A DNA stretch of 64,000 nt from Gluconobacter japonicus (GCF_002723975.1 NZ_BEWO01000006.1:1-64000); one strand, 5' to 3'. Shown: positions 52,243 to 61,648, counted from the stretch's first letter. Program-made: numbers and translations. The notes: generated from the sequence alone by a model not told the origin.

Positions 52243-53250
52243 CTAAGGGGTATGAGGCGCGGGATTTAGGACAGGTTGGGGTGTGCCGTCAACTCGTACA
52301 GATATAAAATGTTCTATTTTTTCGTATTCAGTTTTCGATTCTTGCGTAAAATGGGCATATCTTTGAAATGAAATCATTGAATCAGCCTCTACACCCAGAG
52401 CGTGATGCCGAAACCATGTGGCCTGACGGCGGGTATATCGTCCAATCGCCAGAACGGCCGCCTGCTGCGCGGCTTCAAGCGTCATGTCACCCTGCAGAAC
52501 TGCCGCAAGTTCCGGAACCCCATGCGCACGCATGGCAGGCAGAACAGAATCCAGCCCCCTCGCAATAAGACGACGCACTTCTTCCAGAGCGCCAGCTTCA
52601 AGCATCTGTTCAAACCGCACATTCAGAGATTGCCGCAACACATCACGCGGCGGGTCCAGAAGAACAGACACAAACCGGCACGGCGCAGGCGGCAACCCCG
52701 GCTGGGTACGCCACCATACCAAACCATGCCCGGTCCCGCGCCACACTTCCCAGGCCCGCGAAATCCGCTGCGTGTCATTCGGCCGAAGCGTTTCCGCCGT
52801 TTCGGGGTCCACCTCCGCAAGCCGGGCATGCAATGCCGCTGGACCAATGTCTTCGGCCAGCGCCCGCGCTTCCTGACGCGCCTCATCGCCGGGATCGGGC
52901 ACTTCCACCAGCCCATCCGTCAGTGCTCGAAGATACATCCCCGTACCGCCACAGAGGATTGGCAGGCGTTCTTCCGCCCAGGCAGCCTCCATTTCCTCAA
53001 GCGCCCGTACCCGCCACCAGGCCACACTGCCCGGCGTTGCTGCATCCAGCATACCGTAAAGCCGGTGCGGAACAGCGGCCTCATCAGCCGCGTCAGGGCG
53101 AGCCGTCAGAATGTGCAGATCACGATAAACCTGCATGGAATCCGCATTGATCACCGTCCCCCGGAAAGTCCGGGCAAGGTCCAGAGCCAGAGCCGACTTG
53201 CCGGAGCACGTCGGGCCAGCCACAATGAGTGCTGTCTTCGGGGCGTTCAT
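52243..53250 (-). CDS. miaA: tRNA dimethylallyltransferase
   Basis: A 335-residue enzyme that puts dimethylallyl on A37 of tRNAs reading U-starting codons. The P-loop is IVAGPTCSGKSALALDLA, DSMQVYRDLHILTARP binds substrate, and GGTGMYLRALTDGL and GRYTRRQATWFR are conserved. The C-terminus has an extra tail of about 25 residues. It heads the operon with ilvB-ilvN-ilvC, separated by 9 bp, an unusual pairing, and is divergent from serB. Confidence 0.95.
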   Translation of the reverse strand: MNAPKTALIVAGPTCSGKSALALDLARTFRGTVINADSMQVYRDLHILTARPDAADEAAVPHRLYGMLDAATPGSVAWWRVRALEEMEAAWAEERLPILCGGTGMYLRALTDGLVEVPDPGDEARQEARALAEDIGPAALHARLAEVDPETAETLRPNDTQRISRAWEVWRGTGHGLVWWRTQPGLPPAPCRFVSVLLDPPRDVLRQSLNVRFEQMLEAGALEEVRRLIARGLDSVLPAMRAHGVPELAAVLQGDMTLEAAQQAAVLAIGRYTRRQATWFRHHALGVEADSMISFQRYAHFTQESKTEYEKIEHFISVRVDGTPQPVLNPAPHTP

Positions 53251-53292
53251 CCCCCTGTTCCTGCCACACGCGCTGGACCGTTACGAGAGCTT

Positions 53293-54186
53293 ATGTCCCT
53301 TCCTTCCGTTCTGACCCTCATTGCCGACCGCAAGGCTGGCCCCCTCAAACCAGAAGCCATCGACGTCGCCCGCTCGCTGGTGAAGGGCAAGGCCCCCATC
53401 GTCCTGTCGGACGGGGAAGCTGTCGATATTCCATGCCCAACACCCGGCCCAGGCTCGGCGAGTGCTGCGACAATCCGCGCAACCCTCGCGCCCTATCAAA
53501 CAGACGCCCTGCTCCTGAAAACCCGTGGCCGCCGCAAAGCCGTTCTAGTCGCGGACATGGACAGCACCATCGTCACTGGCGAAACGCTGGACGAAATGGC
53601 AGCTCTGCTCGGCATCGGGGAACAGGTCGCGGCCATTACCCGCGCCTCCATGAATGGAGAGATCGACTTCGAAACCTCCATCGAACAGCGCGTCGCCCTG
53701 CTGGCCGGTCACCCTGCGTCTGTTCTTGAAGAAGTCTGGAAAACCGTCACCCTGACGGAAGGTGCCAGAGAACTCGTCTGCACCATGCGCAAGCACAATG
53801 CCCGCACGGCACTCGTCTCAGGCGGCTTTACCTGGTTCACCCAGAAGGTCGCTGAACTCTGCGGCTTCGACGAGAACTACGGCAACAGCCTTGAAATCGT
53901 GGATGGAAAAATAACCGGTCGTCTCGATGCCCCGGTTCTTGGCCCAGATGCCAAACTGAGCCACCTCGAATCCCTGACTGCCGAACGCGGCGTTCAACTC
54001 AAGGCCGCACTAACAACAGGCGATGGCGCAAACGACATTCCGATGCTGGCCAACGCAGGCCTCGGTCTCGCCTTCCACGCCAAGCCAAACGTGAAAAAAA
54101 TCATCGGCACGCAGATCAATTTCGCCAATCTGCGCGCCCATCTGTTTGCTCAGGGCTACAAGGCAGCCGATTTCGTCGCCGACTAA
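53293..54186 (+). CDS. serB: Phosphoserine phosphatase
   Basis: A 297-residue HAD enzyme for the last step of serine synthesis. The nucleophile motif is ADMDSTIVTGE (Asp88, Asp90). VSGGFTWFTQKV is motif II and TTGDGANDIPML motif IV. The N-terminal 75 residues are an ACT-like regulatory region. Start ATG at 53293 follows CGAGAG; the frame stays open far upstream but that part is antisense to miaA. Serine made here feeds the glycine/one-carbon genes elsewhere in the window. Confidence 0.94.
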   Translation: MSLPSVLTLIADRKAGPLKPEAIDVARSLVKGKAPIVLSDGEAVDIPCPTPGPGSASAATIRATLAPYQTDALLLKTRGRRKAVLVADMDSTIVTGETLDEMAALLGIGEQVAAITRASMNGEIDFETSIEQRVALLAGHPASVLEEVWKTVTLTEGARELVCTMRKHNARTALVSGGFTWFTQKVAELCGFDENYGNSLEIVDGKITGRLDAPVLGPDAKLSHLESLTAERGVQLKAALTTGDGANDIPMLANAGLGLAFHAKPNVKKIIGTQINFANLRAHLFAQGYKAADFVAD

Positions 54187-54201
54187 CCTCGTGCACCCGC
54201 C

Positions 54202-54846
54202 TCAATACCCCCAGGTATAGGGCGGGACACCCCCGTCATAGGCCGGAGCACCGTAGTACCCCTGAGGCACGGCATACCCCCCTGCTGGAACACACCCCTG
54301 ATACTGGGTCAGATAATATCCGGCCGGACACCCAGAGGCGGCGTTCTCAATCGCCATTCCAGCAGCAACACCCAGCGCGGCGGCGCCAAGGCCCCAACCG
54401 CCCCAGCCCCAGCCGCCCCCCCAGCCCGGTACCCCCCAACCATAGCCATACCAACCGGGGCCACCCCAACCGTTCCAGCCACTCCATCCGGGACGTCCCC
54501 ACCCCATAAAGCGCGGGCCACCCCAGCCTCCACTCCAGTTTCCATAACCCGGCCGGAATCCCCAGCCCGGTCCACCACCATATCCACCGCGAAACCCGGC
54601 CGGACCACCCCTAAACCCGCCGCCATATCCACCGGGACCTCCGCCAGGACCGCCGCGAAAGCCACCACCACCGGGTCCACCACGGAAACCGCCACCTGGA
54701 CCGCCGCCCATTCCTCCCCTGAAGCCACCACCACCAGGGCCACCACGGAAACCTCCGCCTCCTTGCTGGGCGAACGCCGTCATCGGGAGGCTTCCAGCAA
54801 GGGCAGCCATCAACAGTGCTCCGACGGTTTTCTTCGTGATGTTCAT
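54202..54846 (-). CDS. Secreted glycine-rich low-complexity protein
   Basis: A 214-residue protein. A signal peptide ends at AFAQQGG. Residues about 27-135 are FRGGPGGGG-type repeats that become GWGG-rich, and the C-terminal 60 residues contain AALGVAAGMAIENAAS and CPAGYYLTQYQGCVPAG with two cysteines. ATG at 54846 follows GAGGAG. It is related in style to RcnB/glycine-rich periplasmic or surface proteins. Function unknown; possibly surface-associated. Confidence 0.75.
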   Translation of the reverse strand: MNITKKTVGALLMAALAGSLPMTAFAQQGGGGFRGGPGGGGFRGGMGGGPGGGFRGGPGGGGFRGGPGGGPGGYGGGFRGGPAGFRGGYGGGPGWGFRPGYGNWSGGWGGPRFMGWGRPGWSGWNGWGGPGWYGYGWGVPGWGGGWGWGGWGLGAAALGVAAGMAIENAASGCPAGYYLTQYQGCVPAGGYAVPQGYYGAPAYDGGVPPYTWGY

Positions 54847-54963
54847 GGCCTGTCTCCTCGGAAAGAGCCGTATTCTGTCTTCAGTAAATATCGGTAACAC
54901 CCTGTTCTCTGAAAAGGGCTGTTTCAGGGCATGAAACAAGTCGTTTCACGTGAAACATACCAG

Positions 54964-55479
54964 TCACCGACGGCGCTTACCCCGGGCCCCGATATGTCCC
55001 CCCAGACGCTGCAACGCATCTCGAAGCTCATCGTCCTCAATTTCCGGAACATCGACCTGAATGGGCCTTGGCCGAGCCGGACGTGGCCGCTCAAACGCCG
55101 TCATATCCTGCACGATTTTAAGACGCACGATCATCGCCTCTCCCCGCAGGCCACAGGTTGTGTTGATCCGTTCGATAATCTGAGGCGCAAGATGCTGAAG
55201 CTCCATCGCCACAGGCCCAGAACAGGCCAGCGTCAACGTCCCCGCAGAAAACCGCCGCGGCTCCGTCACTTTAGACAGGCGCTGCCCGATAAAATCTTCC
55301 CAATCCATGGACAATCGAACCAGCAATGGCGATTTTTTTTTGAAAGCGGGCTGGGTAATTCCCGGCACCAAAGCCCCGATCTGCCGCGCTCCACCCCGTT
55401 TAGCCGTCCAGTTCTGTTTGGGCGTAAATGTATCAGTCCGATCACGAAGGTTCTTGTTTGGACCCCGATCCTTCGTCAT
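54964..55479 (-). CDS. dciA: DciA/DUF721-family protein
   Basis: A 171-residue protein with the DUF721 domain: LLVRLSMDWEDFIGQRLSKVTEP and LTLACSGPVAMELQHLAPQIIERIN. DciA loads the replicative helicase DnaB in bacteria lacking DnaC/DnaI. The C-terminal 40 residues are basic and disordered. ATG at 55479 is preferred, because the longer frame would run through the start of mutY, which begins 11 bp away on the other strand. Confidence 0.82.
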   Translation of the reverse strand: MTKDRGPNKNLRDRTDTFTPKQNWTAKRGGARQIGALVPGITQPAFKKKSPLLVRLSMDWEDFIGQRLSKVTEPRRFSAGTLTLACSGPVAMELQHLAPQIIERINTTCGLRGEAMIVRLKIVQDMTAFERPRPARPRPIQVDVPEIEDDELRDALQRLGGHIGARGKRRR

Positions 55480-55489
55480 ATCCCTCTCC

Positions 55490-56551
55490 GTGACTCCTGA
55501 TGCTTCCGACCTGCTGCGCTGGTACGATACGCACCGCCGCACCCTGCCCTGGCGTAGCCTCCCCGGCGAACGCCCCGATCCCTATGGCGTCTGGCTAAGC
55601 GAAATCATGCTTCAGCAGACGACGGTAAAAGCTGTCATAGCGTATTACGAACGCTTTCTCACGCATTACCCCACTGTACAGGATCTGGCCGCTGCCCCGC
55701 AGGAAGACGTACTCCGTCTCTGGGCCGGGCTCGGCTATTATGCCCGCGCCAGAAATCTGCACGCCTGCGCAAAACGCGTCGCTGAACTCGGACAGTTCCC
55801 AGACACCGTTGACGAATTGCTCAAGCTCCCAGGCATCGGTGCATATACAGCGCGCGCCATTGCAGCCATCGCTTTTGGTAGACCCGTTGTCCCGGTTGAT
55901 GGAAATGTCGAACGTGTCACGTCACGACTCTTCGCCATTGAGGACCCGCTTCCTGCATCCCGGCCCCTCCTGGCACGGCAGGCCGCATTACTGAACCAGT
56001 CCAAAGACGCACAGCAACGCCCCTCCGACTTCGCTCAGGCATTGTTCGACCTTGGCGCCACACTCTGTACACCCCGTAACCCGTCCTGCCTCACCTGTCC
56101 TTGGCGCCCAGCATGTCAGGGTCACGCCGATGGAATTGCGGCCACCCTTCCCCGCAAAGCCCCCAAACAGGCAAAACCAACCCGCTATGGCACTCACTTC
56201 GTTCTTCAGGATGCATCCGGGCATATGCTGATCAGAACGCGTCCTGAAAAAGGATTACTCGGCGGCATGGACGAATTTCCCGGTACAGACTGGCTCGCAA
56301 CCCCATGGGACGAGAAAGACGCCCTCGCAATGGCTCCGGTTTTGGGCCCATGGACAGCCTGTGGAGAGGTCATCCATGTCTTTACCCATTTCACGCTTCG
56401 GCTCATGATTTACGCCGCAGCCCTCCCTGCAGGCCATAATGCAGGGATCGATCCCTCTTTTGGCACGTTCCGGTCCACAGAGCGCGCCGCCCTGCCAGGT
56501 GTTATGAAAAAATGCCTGGCCCTCGCAGTTGCTGATTTGGAGACACGATGA
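55490..56551 (+). CDS. mutY: Adenine DNA glycosylase
   Basis: A 353-residue base-excision enzyme removing A opposite 8-oxoguanine. The catalytic Glu38 is in LSEIMLQQTTV. The helix-hairpin-helix LPGIGAYTARAIAA and catalytic Asp137 in VPVDGNVERV follow. The Fe-S cluster cysteines are in CTPRNPSCLTCPWRPAC, and the C-terminal NUDIX-like domain has the usual FTHFTLRL. It starts with GTG; no ribosome binding site is seen because the dciA start is only 11 bp away. It overlaps the next gene by ATGA. Confidence 0.93.
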   Translation: MTPDASDLLRWYDTHRRTLPWRSLPGERPDPYGVWLSEIMLQQTTVKAVIAYYERFLTHYPTVQDLAAAPQEDVLRLWAGLGYYARARNLHACAKRVAELGQFPDTVDELLKLPGIGAYTARAIAAIAFGRPVVPVDGNVERVTSRLFAIEDPLPASRPLLARQAALLNQSKDAQQRPSDFAQALFDLGATLCTPRNPSCLTCPWRPACQGHADGIAATLPRKAPKQAKPTRYGTHFVLQDASGHMLIRTRPEKGLLGGMDEFPGTDWLATPWDEKDALAMAPVLGPWTACGEVIHVFTHFTLRLMIYAAALPAGHNAGIDPSFGTFRSTERAALPGVMKKCLALAVADLETR

Positions 56552-57171
56552 ACGCAACCCCTTCCCTGACCCGCCTGTGGTTCATGGACTGGCATGGTCG
56601 GGTTCTCAGCCACGACCCTATCCGGGATGACTTCTCACAGGCTCCCTTTGAGCCCGGCATCCACCCGGGCCTGTCCGCACAGCTTCCCGTTCCACTGCAC
56701 CTGCCATGCAGTGTTGCCTTGGAAAAACGGGTTTCCATGCCCCGCCCGCTCCCCCGGTTTGAAATGCAGGCCGCACCGAACGGACTCGTCTGCTTTCAGG
56801 TCAAAGACAAAGGCACCTACCTCAAAAGCGCCCGTTTCCCGCACGGTGGAGAAGTCGTCGCCACATCACCTCAGATTGCCCAATGGGAATCTTTTCTCCC
56901 CATGAGCGAGAATTTTCTGCGCGGCCTCTCCGCACTTCTTGTCCCGCAGGCCGCAACCCTGACAGACCCGCAGACAGGTGAAGCCTTTTCAGCCATCCAG
57001 TTACACTCTGGATTTATCGGAGAAATAAACGGAAAGCGGCTTTCTCTCGTCAAAAACACCTCAGCCATCGAACAACTTGGCTCCCTTGCAGCAGGGCAAA
57101 CAGCGGACATTTCCTTTCAGGAAGAAGATCATGACACGCCCTTAATAATCCGCGTTCAACGTCCTGGTTGA
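56548..57171 (+). CDS. Hypothetical protein coupled to mutY
   Basis: A 207-residue protein with no signal peptide or membrane helix and no recognised domain. The N-terminus (LTRLWFMDWHGRVLSHDPIRD) is Trp-rich and the middle alternates strands, suggesting an all-beta fold. ATGA overlap with mutY supports co-translation. It may be lineage-specific; a link to DNA repair would be guesswork. Confidence 0.55.
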   Translation: MNATPSLTRLWFMDWHGRVLSHDPIRDDFSQAPFEPGIHPGLSAQLPVPLHLPCSVALEKRVSMPRPLPRFEMQAAPNGLVCFQVKDKGTYLKSARFPHGGEVVATSPQIAQWESFLPMSENFLRGLSALLVPQAATLTDPQTGEAFSAIQLHSGFIGEINGKRLSLVKNTSAIEQLGSLAAGQTADISFQEEDHDTPLIIRVQRPG

Positions 57172-57280
57172 CACCGTATGACACAGACGTCACGATTGAT
57201 GTGAGCTCTCGTAAAAACCGGACCCATTACCCTGACTTTGCGTTGTTTCCCCTGACATCTCTGAGGGAAAGCAATTCGCA

Positions 57281-58459
57281 ATGTCTCATGATATCCCGAC
57301 CATTATTCCTCATCTCGCCCCGTCCATTCTGGATACGGGAATGGTCGAGAAAGGTCAGATCAATTTCGGAAACTGGCGCGGGGACGCCGATGTTCCCGAA
57401 AGCCAACCCCCACAGGCCCTTCCCCCTTCAGAGCGGGTAGGGTTTGCCATCATGGGCCTTGGCCGTCTGACCCTCGGAGAAATCCTCCCCGCCTTTGCAG
57501 ACTGCCACTTCGCAAAACCTGTCGCACTCATCTCCGGACGACCCGAAAAAGCGCGTTTAACGGCACATAGCTACGGCATCGGAGACGACTCCCTCTTCAC
57601 ATATGATGACATCCACCGTCTGGCAGATCGCCCCGATATTCAGGCCGTATATGTCGTCACCCCCAACGCTCTTCACGAAAAACAGGTCGAAGCTCTCGCT
57701 GCAGCCGGAAAACACGTCCTGTGCGAAAAGCCGATGGCCAATTCAAGTGCAGAAGCCCAGCACATGATCGACGTCTGTCGGAAAGCACACGTCAAACTTA
57801 TGATCGCCTATCGCTGCCATTACGAGCCCTTCAATCAGGCAGTCCGCAAACTGGTCCAGAGCGGAGAACTGGGGCGCCCGAAACTTGTAGAAGCCATCAA
57901 CACCCAAATGCAGGGCAGCGCAGACCAGTGGCGCCTCAAACCGGAACTGGCAGGGGGCGGAGCGTTACCAGATATTGGACTGTACTGCCTGAACGGCACA
58001 CGCGCCGTCCTTGGAGAAGAGCCGGAAAGCCTTTTCGCTCAAATGGTCAGCCCCCCAAATGACCCGCGCTACAAAGATCTGGATGAAACATTCTCATTCA
58101 TGCTCCGCTTTCCATCCGGCGTAATCGCAAACTGCGCGACCAGCTACGGAGCCCATGAAAGCAAGGATCTTCGAATCCAGCTCGAAAAAGGCTGGATCAC
58201 CCTTGAAAATGCTTTCTCCTACACCGGCCATCGCCTTCGGATCGGCAGACGGGAAGGCAACCATAAAACTGTCAGCGAATGGCGGCTTCCCGCAGAAAAC
58301 CAGTTTGCTCTTGAGATCGACCATTTCGCAGATTGTATCCTGAACGATCTCACCCCCAGAACCCCCGGCGAAGAAGGACTGCGCGATCAGAAACTCATGG
58401 AGTCCCTCTATGAGTCCGCAAAAACAGGACGAATGATCCACCTGTCCCCGACGTCATAA
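57281..58459 (+). CDS. Gfo/Idh/MocA oxidoreductase, glucose-fructose-oxidoreductase-like
   Basis: A 392-residue dehydrogenase. The Rossmann NADP site is FAIMGLGRLTLGEILPAF and the catalytic lysine is in VLCEKPMANSS. YRCHYEPFNQ and LPDIGLYCLNGTRAVLGEEP match glucose-fructose oxidoreductases that interconvert sugars and sugar alcohols or lactones. Unlike the Zymomonas enzyme, there is no Tat signal, so it is cytoplasmic. It ends at TAA overlapping the ATA codon at which the next gene seems to start. Confidence 0.85.
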   Translation: MSHDIPTIIPHLAPSILDTGMVEKGQINFGNWRGDADVPESQPPQALPPSERVGFAIMGLGRLTLGEILPAFADCHFAKPVALISGRPEKARLTAHSYGIGDDSLFTYDDIHRLADRPDIQAVYVVTPNALHEKQVEALAAAGKHVLCEKPMANSSAEAQHMIDVCRKAHVKLMIAYRCHYEPFNQAVRKLVQSGELGRPKLVEAINTQMQGSADQWRLKPELAGGGALPDIGLYCLNGTRAVLGEEPESLFAQMVSPPNDPRYKDLDETFSFMLRFPSGVIANCATSYGAHESKDLRIQLEKGWITLENAFSYTGHRLRIGRREGNHKTVSEWRLPAENQFALEIDHFADCILNDLTPRTPGEEGLRDQKLMESLYESAKTGRMIHLSPTS

Positions 58460-58905
58460 AAGTCCTGTTCTTCCTGCTGGCCCTCGCAGCCGGTTTTGGA
58501 AACCCGATTCAGTCAGCCGCCAACGCCGGATTGAACAAGGCTCTCGGTCCAGCATCGACAGTCCTGACCGTTTACAGTGTGGCACTGGCAGCCCTGCTCT
58601 GCACGCTGCCAGTCCTTGCACTCAGCGACCCGTCCGAGCCTTTTATTGACCGTCTCTCACACGTTCCATGGTGGGCGTGGGTGGGCGGCCTCTTCAATGT
58701 CGCGTTTGTCCTCGCCGGCTCTCTGGCAGCACGGGAAATTGGTTCAGCCGTTTTCACTGTAACAGTCGCAAGCTGTGCCATCGCTCTCTCCGTCCTTCTG
58801 GATCACTTCGGACTGCTCGGACTGGAGCAACATACCGCCTCCCCCCCACGCCTCATTGGAGCGACCATGGCGATCAGAGGAATCTTTCTGGTCAGCATGT
58901 TCTGA
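58456..58905 (+). CDS. DMT-family transporter (DUF606/YdcZ) with ATA at the start position
   Basis: The full family frame begins at 58456 with ATA AAA GTC CTG, giving M/IKVLFFLLALAAGFGNPIQS and 149 residues with five membrane helices, the normal YdcZ length. No ATG, GTG or TTG exists in frame before the TTG at 58531, which would cut off the first helix. The ATAA overlap with the previous stop looks like a former ATGA in which a single G-to-A change kept the stop (TGA to TAA) but lost the start. Function could be lost or rely on AUA initiation. Confidence 0.6.
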   Translation: MKVLFFLLALAAGFGNPIQSAANAGLNKALGPASTVLTVYSVALAALLCTLPVLALSDPSEPFIDRLSHVPWWAWVGGLFNVAFVLAGSLAAREIGSAVFTVTVASCAIALSVLLDHFGLLGLEQHTASPPRLIGATMAIRGIFLVSMF

Positions 58906-58924
58906 ACGCAGCTGACCAGAAAGA
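58883..58924. terminator. 14-bp hairpin across the end of the transporter gene
   Basis: TCTTTCTGGTCAGC (58883-58896) pairs perfectly with 58911-58924. The stop codon is in the 14-nt loop. It separates this gene from the convergent catalase gene 10 bp further on. Confidence 0.6.
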
Positions 58925-58933
58925 CGGCTTCCC

Positions 58934-60418
58934 TTAGTCGCCCTGAGTCGTCGGCGCAGAAGAAGACAGCCCCGTCATGATCCGCGTAACAGCCTGTCGC
59001 ACGCCAGCTTCCCATTCCGGATCTGCCTGCCGGAACAGAGCAAATTGCCGTTCCATGATCTCTGCCGGAACACCCGTCATGGCCCCGGCAATATTATTGA
59101 AGAAACGCTCCCGCTGAGCAGCATCAAACAGACGGAACAGCGCGCGCGGCTGCGCAAAATCATCCCCGTCAGTGCGATGCTCGTAGTAGCCCGCATCCCC
59201 ATTGATCCGCAGAGGCGGCTCCATGGCAGCACTCTCTTCAACTGGCCCGCCAAACGAATTCGGCTCATAATATTCGCCATCCCCCGGCTCAGGCGCATCA
59301 AACCGCATGGGACCATCCATGTGATAATTTTTCACGGCAATCTGCGGACGGTTCACTGGCAGCGATTCATAATGCGTCCCCACCCGGTAACGATGCGCAT
59401 CTGCATAAGCAAACAGACGCCCCTGCAAGAGCCTGTCAGGCGAGAAGCCAATGCCCGGCACGATATTGGATGGTGAAAAAGACGCCTGCTCGATCTCCGC
59501 AAAATAATTCACGGCATTACGATTCAACTCCATGACGCCCACCTCCTGCAAAGGATACTCCGCATGAGGCCAAACCTTCGTCACATCGAACGGATTGAAA
59601 CTGACGCGCTCCGCCTCCGCCTCTTCCATCACCTGAATGAACACAGTCCACCTCGGGAAATCGCCGCCCTCAATGGCCTCGTAAAGATCAGCCTGCGCGC
59701 TCTCACGATCCTGCCCGATGACAGCATTCGCCTCATCATTCGTCCAGAAACGGTGCCCCTGCTGGGTCTTGAAGTGGAACTTCACCCAGAAACGCTCACC
59801 CTGTGCATTCCAGAGCGAAAACGTGTGGCTGCCATACCCGTTCATGAACCTGTAGCCCTGCGGCAGCCCACGATCGGAAAACAGGATCGCCACCTGATGC
59901 AGGCTTTCCGGACTCAAAGACCAGAAATCCCACATCGCCGTCGCAGACCGGCGGTTCGTACGCGGATGACGCTTCTGGGTATGAATGAAATCCGGAAACT
60001 TCATCGGATCACGGACAAAGAAAACGGGCGTGTTGTTCCCAACAAGATCCCAGTTCCCCTCATCGGTATAAAACTTCAAGGCAAAACCCCGAACATCCCG
60101 TTCAGCATCCGCCGCACCGCGCTCACCCGCGACAGTGGAAAAACGCGCCAGCATATCGGTAGTCTTGCCGACTTCAGAAAAAATGGACGCCCTGCTAAAA
60201 CGGGTAATGTCATGCGTGACCGTAAACGTGCCGAACGCGCCTGAGCCCTTGGCATGCACAGTCCGCTCAGGAATACGCTCCCGGTTCTGGTGCGCCAGTT
60301 TCTCGAGCAACTGATAATTTTCCAGCAGCAGCGGCCCACGCGGACCTGCCGTCTTGCTATCCTGATTACTGACCCAAGGGGCACCTGCGGTGGTGCGAAT
60401 GATAGTCCGGTCGGCCAT
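58934..60418 (-). CDS. katA: Monofunctional haem catalase
   Basis: A 494-residue clade-type catalase splitting hydrogen peroxide. The essential histidine is in [12 protein letters not shown] (about residue 55), [10 protein letters not shown] holds the conserved Asn and the haem tyrosine is in [14 protein letters not shown]. Length matches small-subunit catalases. AGGAG precedes the ATG by 9 bp. Between it and the next gene, 60470-60530 holds A+T-rich inverted words (AAAGGTT/AACCTTT, AACCGA/TCGGTT) that may be its regulatory region. Peroxide arises from incomplete oxidation in these bacteria. Confidence 0.97.
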   Translation of the reverse strand: MADRTIIRTTAGAPWVSNQDSKTAGPRGPLLLENYQLLEKLAHQNRERIPERTVHAKGSGAFGTFTVTHDITRFSRASIFSEVGKTTDMLARFSTVAGERGAADAERDVRGFALKFYTDEGNWDLVGNNTPVFFVRDPMKFPDFIHTQKRHPRTNRRSATAMWDFWSLSPESLHQVAILFSDRGLPQGYRFMNGYGSHTFSLWNAQGERFWVKFHFKTQQGHRFWTNDEANAVIGQDRESAQADLYEAIEGGDFPRWTVFIQVMEEAEAERVSFNPFDVTKVWPHAEYPLQEVGVMELNRNAVNYFAEIEQASFSPSNIVPGIGFSPDRLLQGRLFAYADAHRYRVGTHYESLPVNRPQIAVKNYHMDGPMRFDAPEPGDGEYYEPNSFGGPVEESAAMEPPLRINGDAGYYEHRTDGDDFAQPRALFRLFDAAQRERFFNNIAGAMTGVPAEIMERQFALFRQADPEWEAGVRQAVTRIMTGLSSSAPTTQGD

Positions 60419-60652
60419 GGCCTGATCTCCTGTCTTAACAAGTGAGACCAGTTAGCCGATACACAAACAAAAGGTTAAACCGATTTATTTTTTATCTGTG
60501 TTCGGTTTTTCCTTTTAAAAACCTTTCAAGTTTGCGTCAGTGTTTGATCCATTTCCTGCACAGATTTTCTTTTTCCCCTACCCTTCGACAATATCCGTAA
60601 GATCGGCCCTGCCCATGAAACCCCATGGCATCAAAGCTGTTAGGAGACTGAT

Positions 60653-61096
60653 ATGCTGAAAACTGTTTTTTCCCTCTCCCTTCCTGTCGCAGCGCTGTCT
60701 GTCGCCCTCGGTCTCGCCGGTTGCGTTAATGACAATACCAGCCCACAGGAAAAGCAGCTCATCTCCGCAGGGTTCGTCAGACACCCCGCCAATTCTCCGT
60801 CTCGCCGCGCAGAGCTGCAACTCATGCCGCAACACGTCTTCCTGACACGCAAAACGCCCGAGGGTCTGCGCTACATCTATGCAGATCGGGACCTGTGTGA
60901 CTGCGCCTTCGTTGGCACGCCAGAAGCTTTCGAAAAATACGCGGCTGAACAGCCTCACGGCGTCTCCACAACACCCGCCCCAGAATCAGACGCCACAAAA
61001 TCAGACATGCACCAGACGACAGATCCCAACACAACCTCGTCTGCCCTCGGCCAAACCCCCGCAACATCCAGCGGGCCTGCCAAGAAAAATCCCTGA
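60653..61096 (+). CDS. Lipoprotein of unknown function
   Basis: A 147-residue protein with signal peptide and lipobox LGLAGCVNDN (Cys24). Residues 28-100 contain KQLISAGFVRHPANSPSRR and LRYIYADRDLCDCAFVGTPEAF, a pattern common in small proteobacterial lipoproteins. The tail is Thr/Pro/Ser-rich. AGGAGA precedes the ATG. Divergent from katA. Function unknown. Confidence 0.7.
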   Translation: MLKTVFSLSLPVAALSVALGLAGCVNDNTSPQEKQLISAGFVRHPANSPSRRAELQLMPQHVFLTRKTPEGLRYIYADRDLCDCAFVGTPEAFEKYAAEQPHGVSTTPAPESDATKSDMHQTTDPNTTSSALGQTPATSSGPAKKNP

Positions 61097-61128
61097 CCGT
61101 TTCCAGAGCATCAAGAAACCGACATCAC

Positions 61129-61163
61129 GCTGTTTGGCATAGCTCAATGCAATACCAAACAGC
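61129..61163. terminator. Hairpin between convergent lipoprotein genes
   Basis: GCTGTTTGG (61129-61137) pairs with CCAAACAGC (61155-61163), with an inner CAT/ATG pair. No clear T-tract. Placed in the 117-bp gap between two converging genes. Confidence 0.5.
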
Positions 61164-61213
61164 ACCAACATAACCTGTGTTACAGATCCAGAAGGCTGGA
61201 TGGTTTTTCGTTG

Positions 61214-61648
61214 TCAGGGCAAAATTTTCAGGTCTTCAGAGTCTCCAGTAAAAACCTGCGTCTGAAAATAATATTTTCCTGTCGGCGTTCCGTCGTCATT
61301 TAGCCAGAAAACAGGAACCCTCTGAGCAATCCCGGACACAAGGATTGTTCGGTTCATGAAATACTGTTCAGCCGACTGTGACGTATTACGCAGCAAATCT
61401 TTTGCCATAGCGCCTCTAATGGCCACAACAAGGGTTTTTGGATCTCTGTAATCCTGGGCAGAATCCAGGTACATTGATCCGTCACTCCAACCAACGCGCC
61501 TTACAGTCATTCTGAATTTACCGACCACTCCGGAAGGATCAGCATGAACCGCAGAAATCGCGGTCTCAGGCGTGTAAATTTGCGGTCCACAGCCAGTAAG
61601 ACCGCAAATCAAAAGAGAAAAAGCAGAGAGTGTCAGAAAACGAGGCAT
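61214..61648 (-). CDS. Putative lipoprotein
   Basis: A 144-residue protein: the signal peptide has LLICGLTGCGPQIY with a lipobox cysteine (Cys20). The mature part has YTPETAISAVHADPSGVVGKFRMTV and a C-terminal GKYYFQTQVFTGDSEDLKILP. I do not recognise a family. ATG at 61648 starts a proper signal peptide; the longer frame adds a non-signal segment. A+T content is higher than in the neighbours. Confidence 0.55.
   Translation of the reverse strand: MPRFLTLSAFSLLICGLTGCGPQIYTPETAISAVHADPSGVVGKFRMTVRRVGWSDGSMYLDSAQDYRDPKTLVVAIRGAMAKDLLRNTSQSAEQYFMNRTILVSGIAQRVPVFWLNDDGTPTGKYYFQTQVFTGDSEDLKILP

Noticed and set aside
52402-53292. Upstream extension of serB
   Set aside because: The frame is open but antisense to miaA and has Arg/Pro-rich content; the ACT-like start at 53293 fits the family length.
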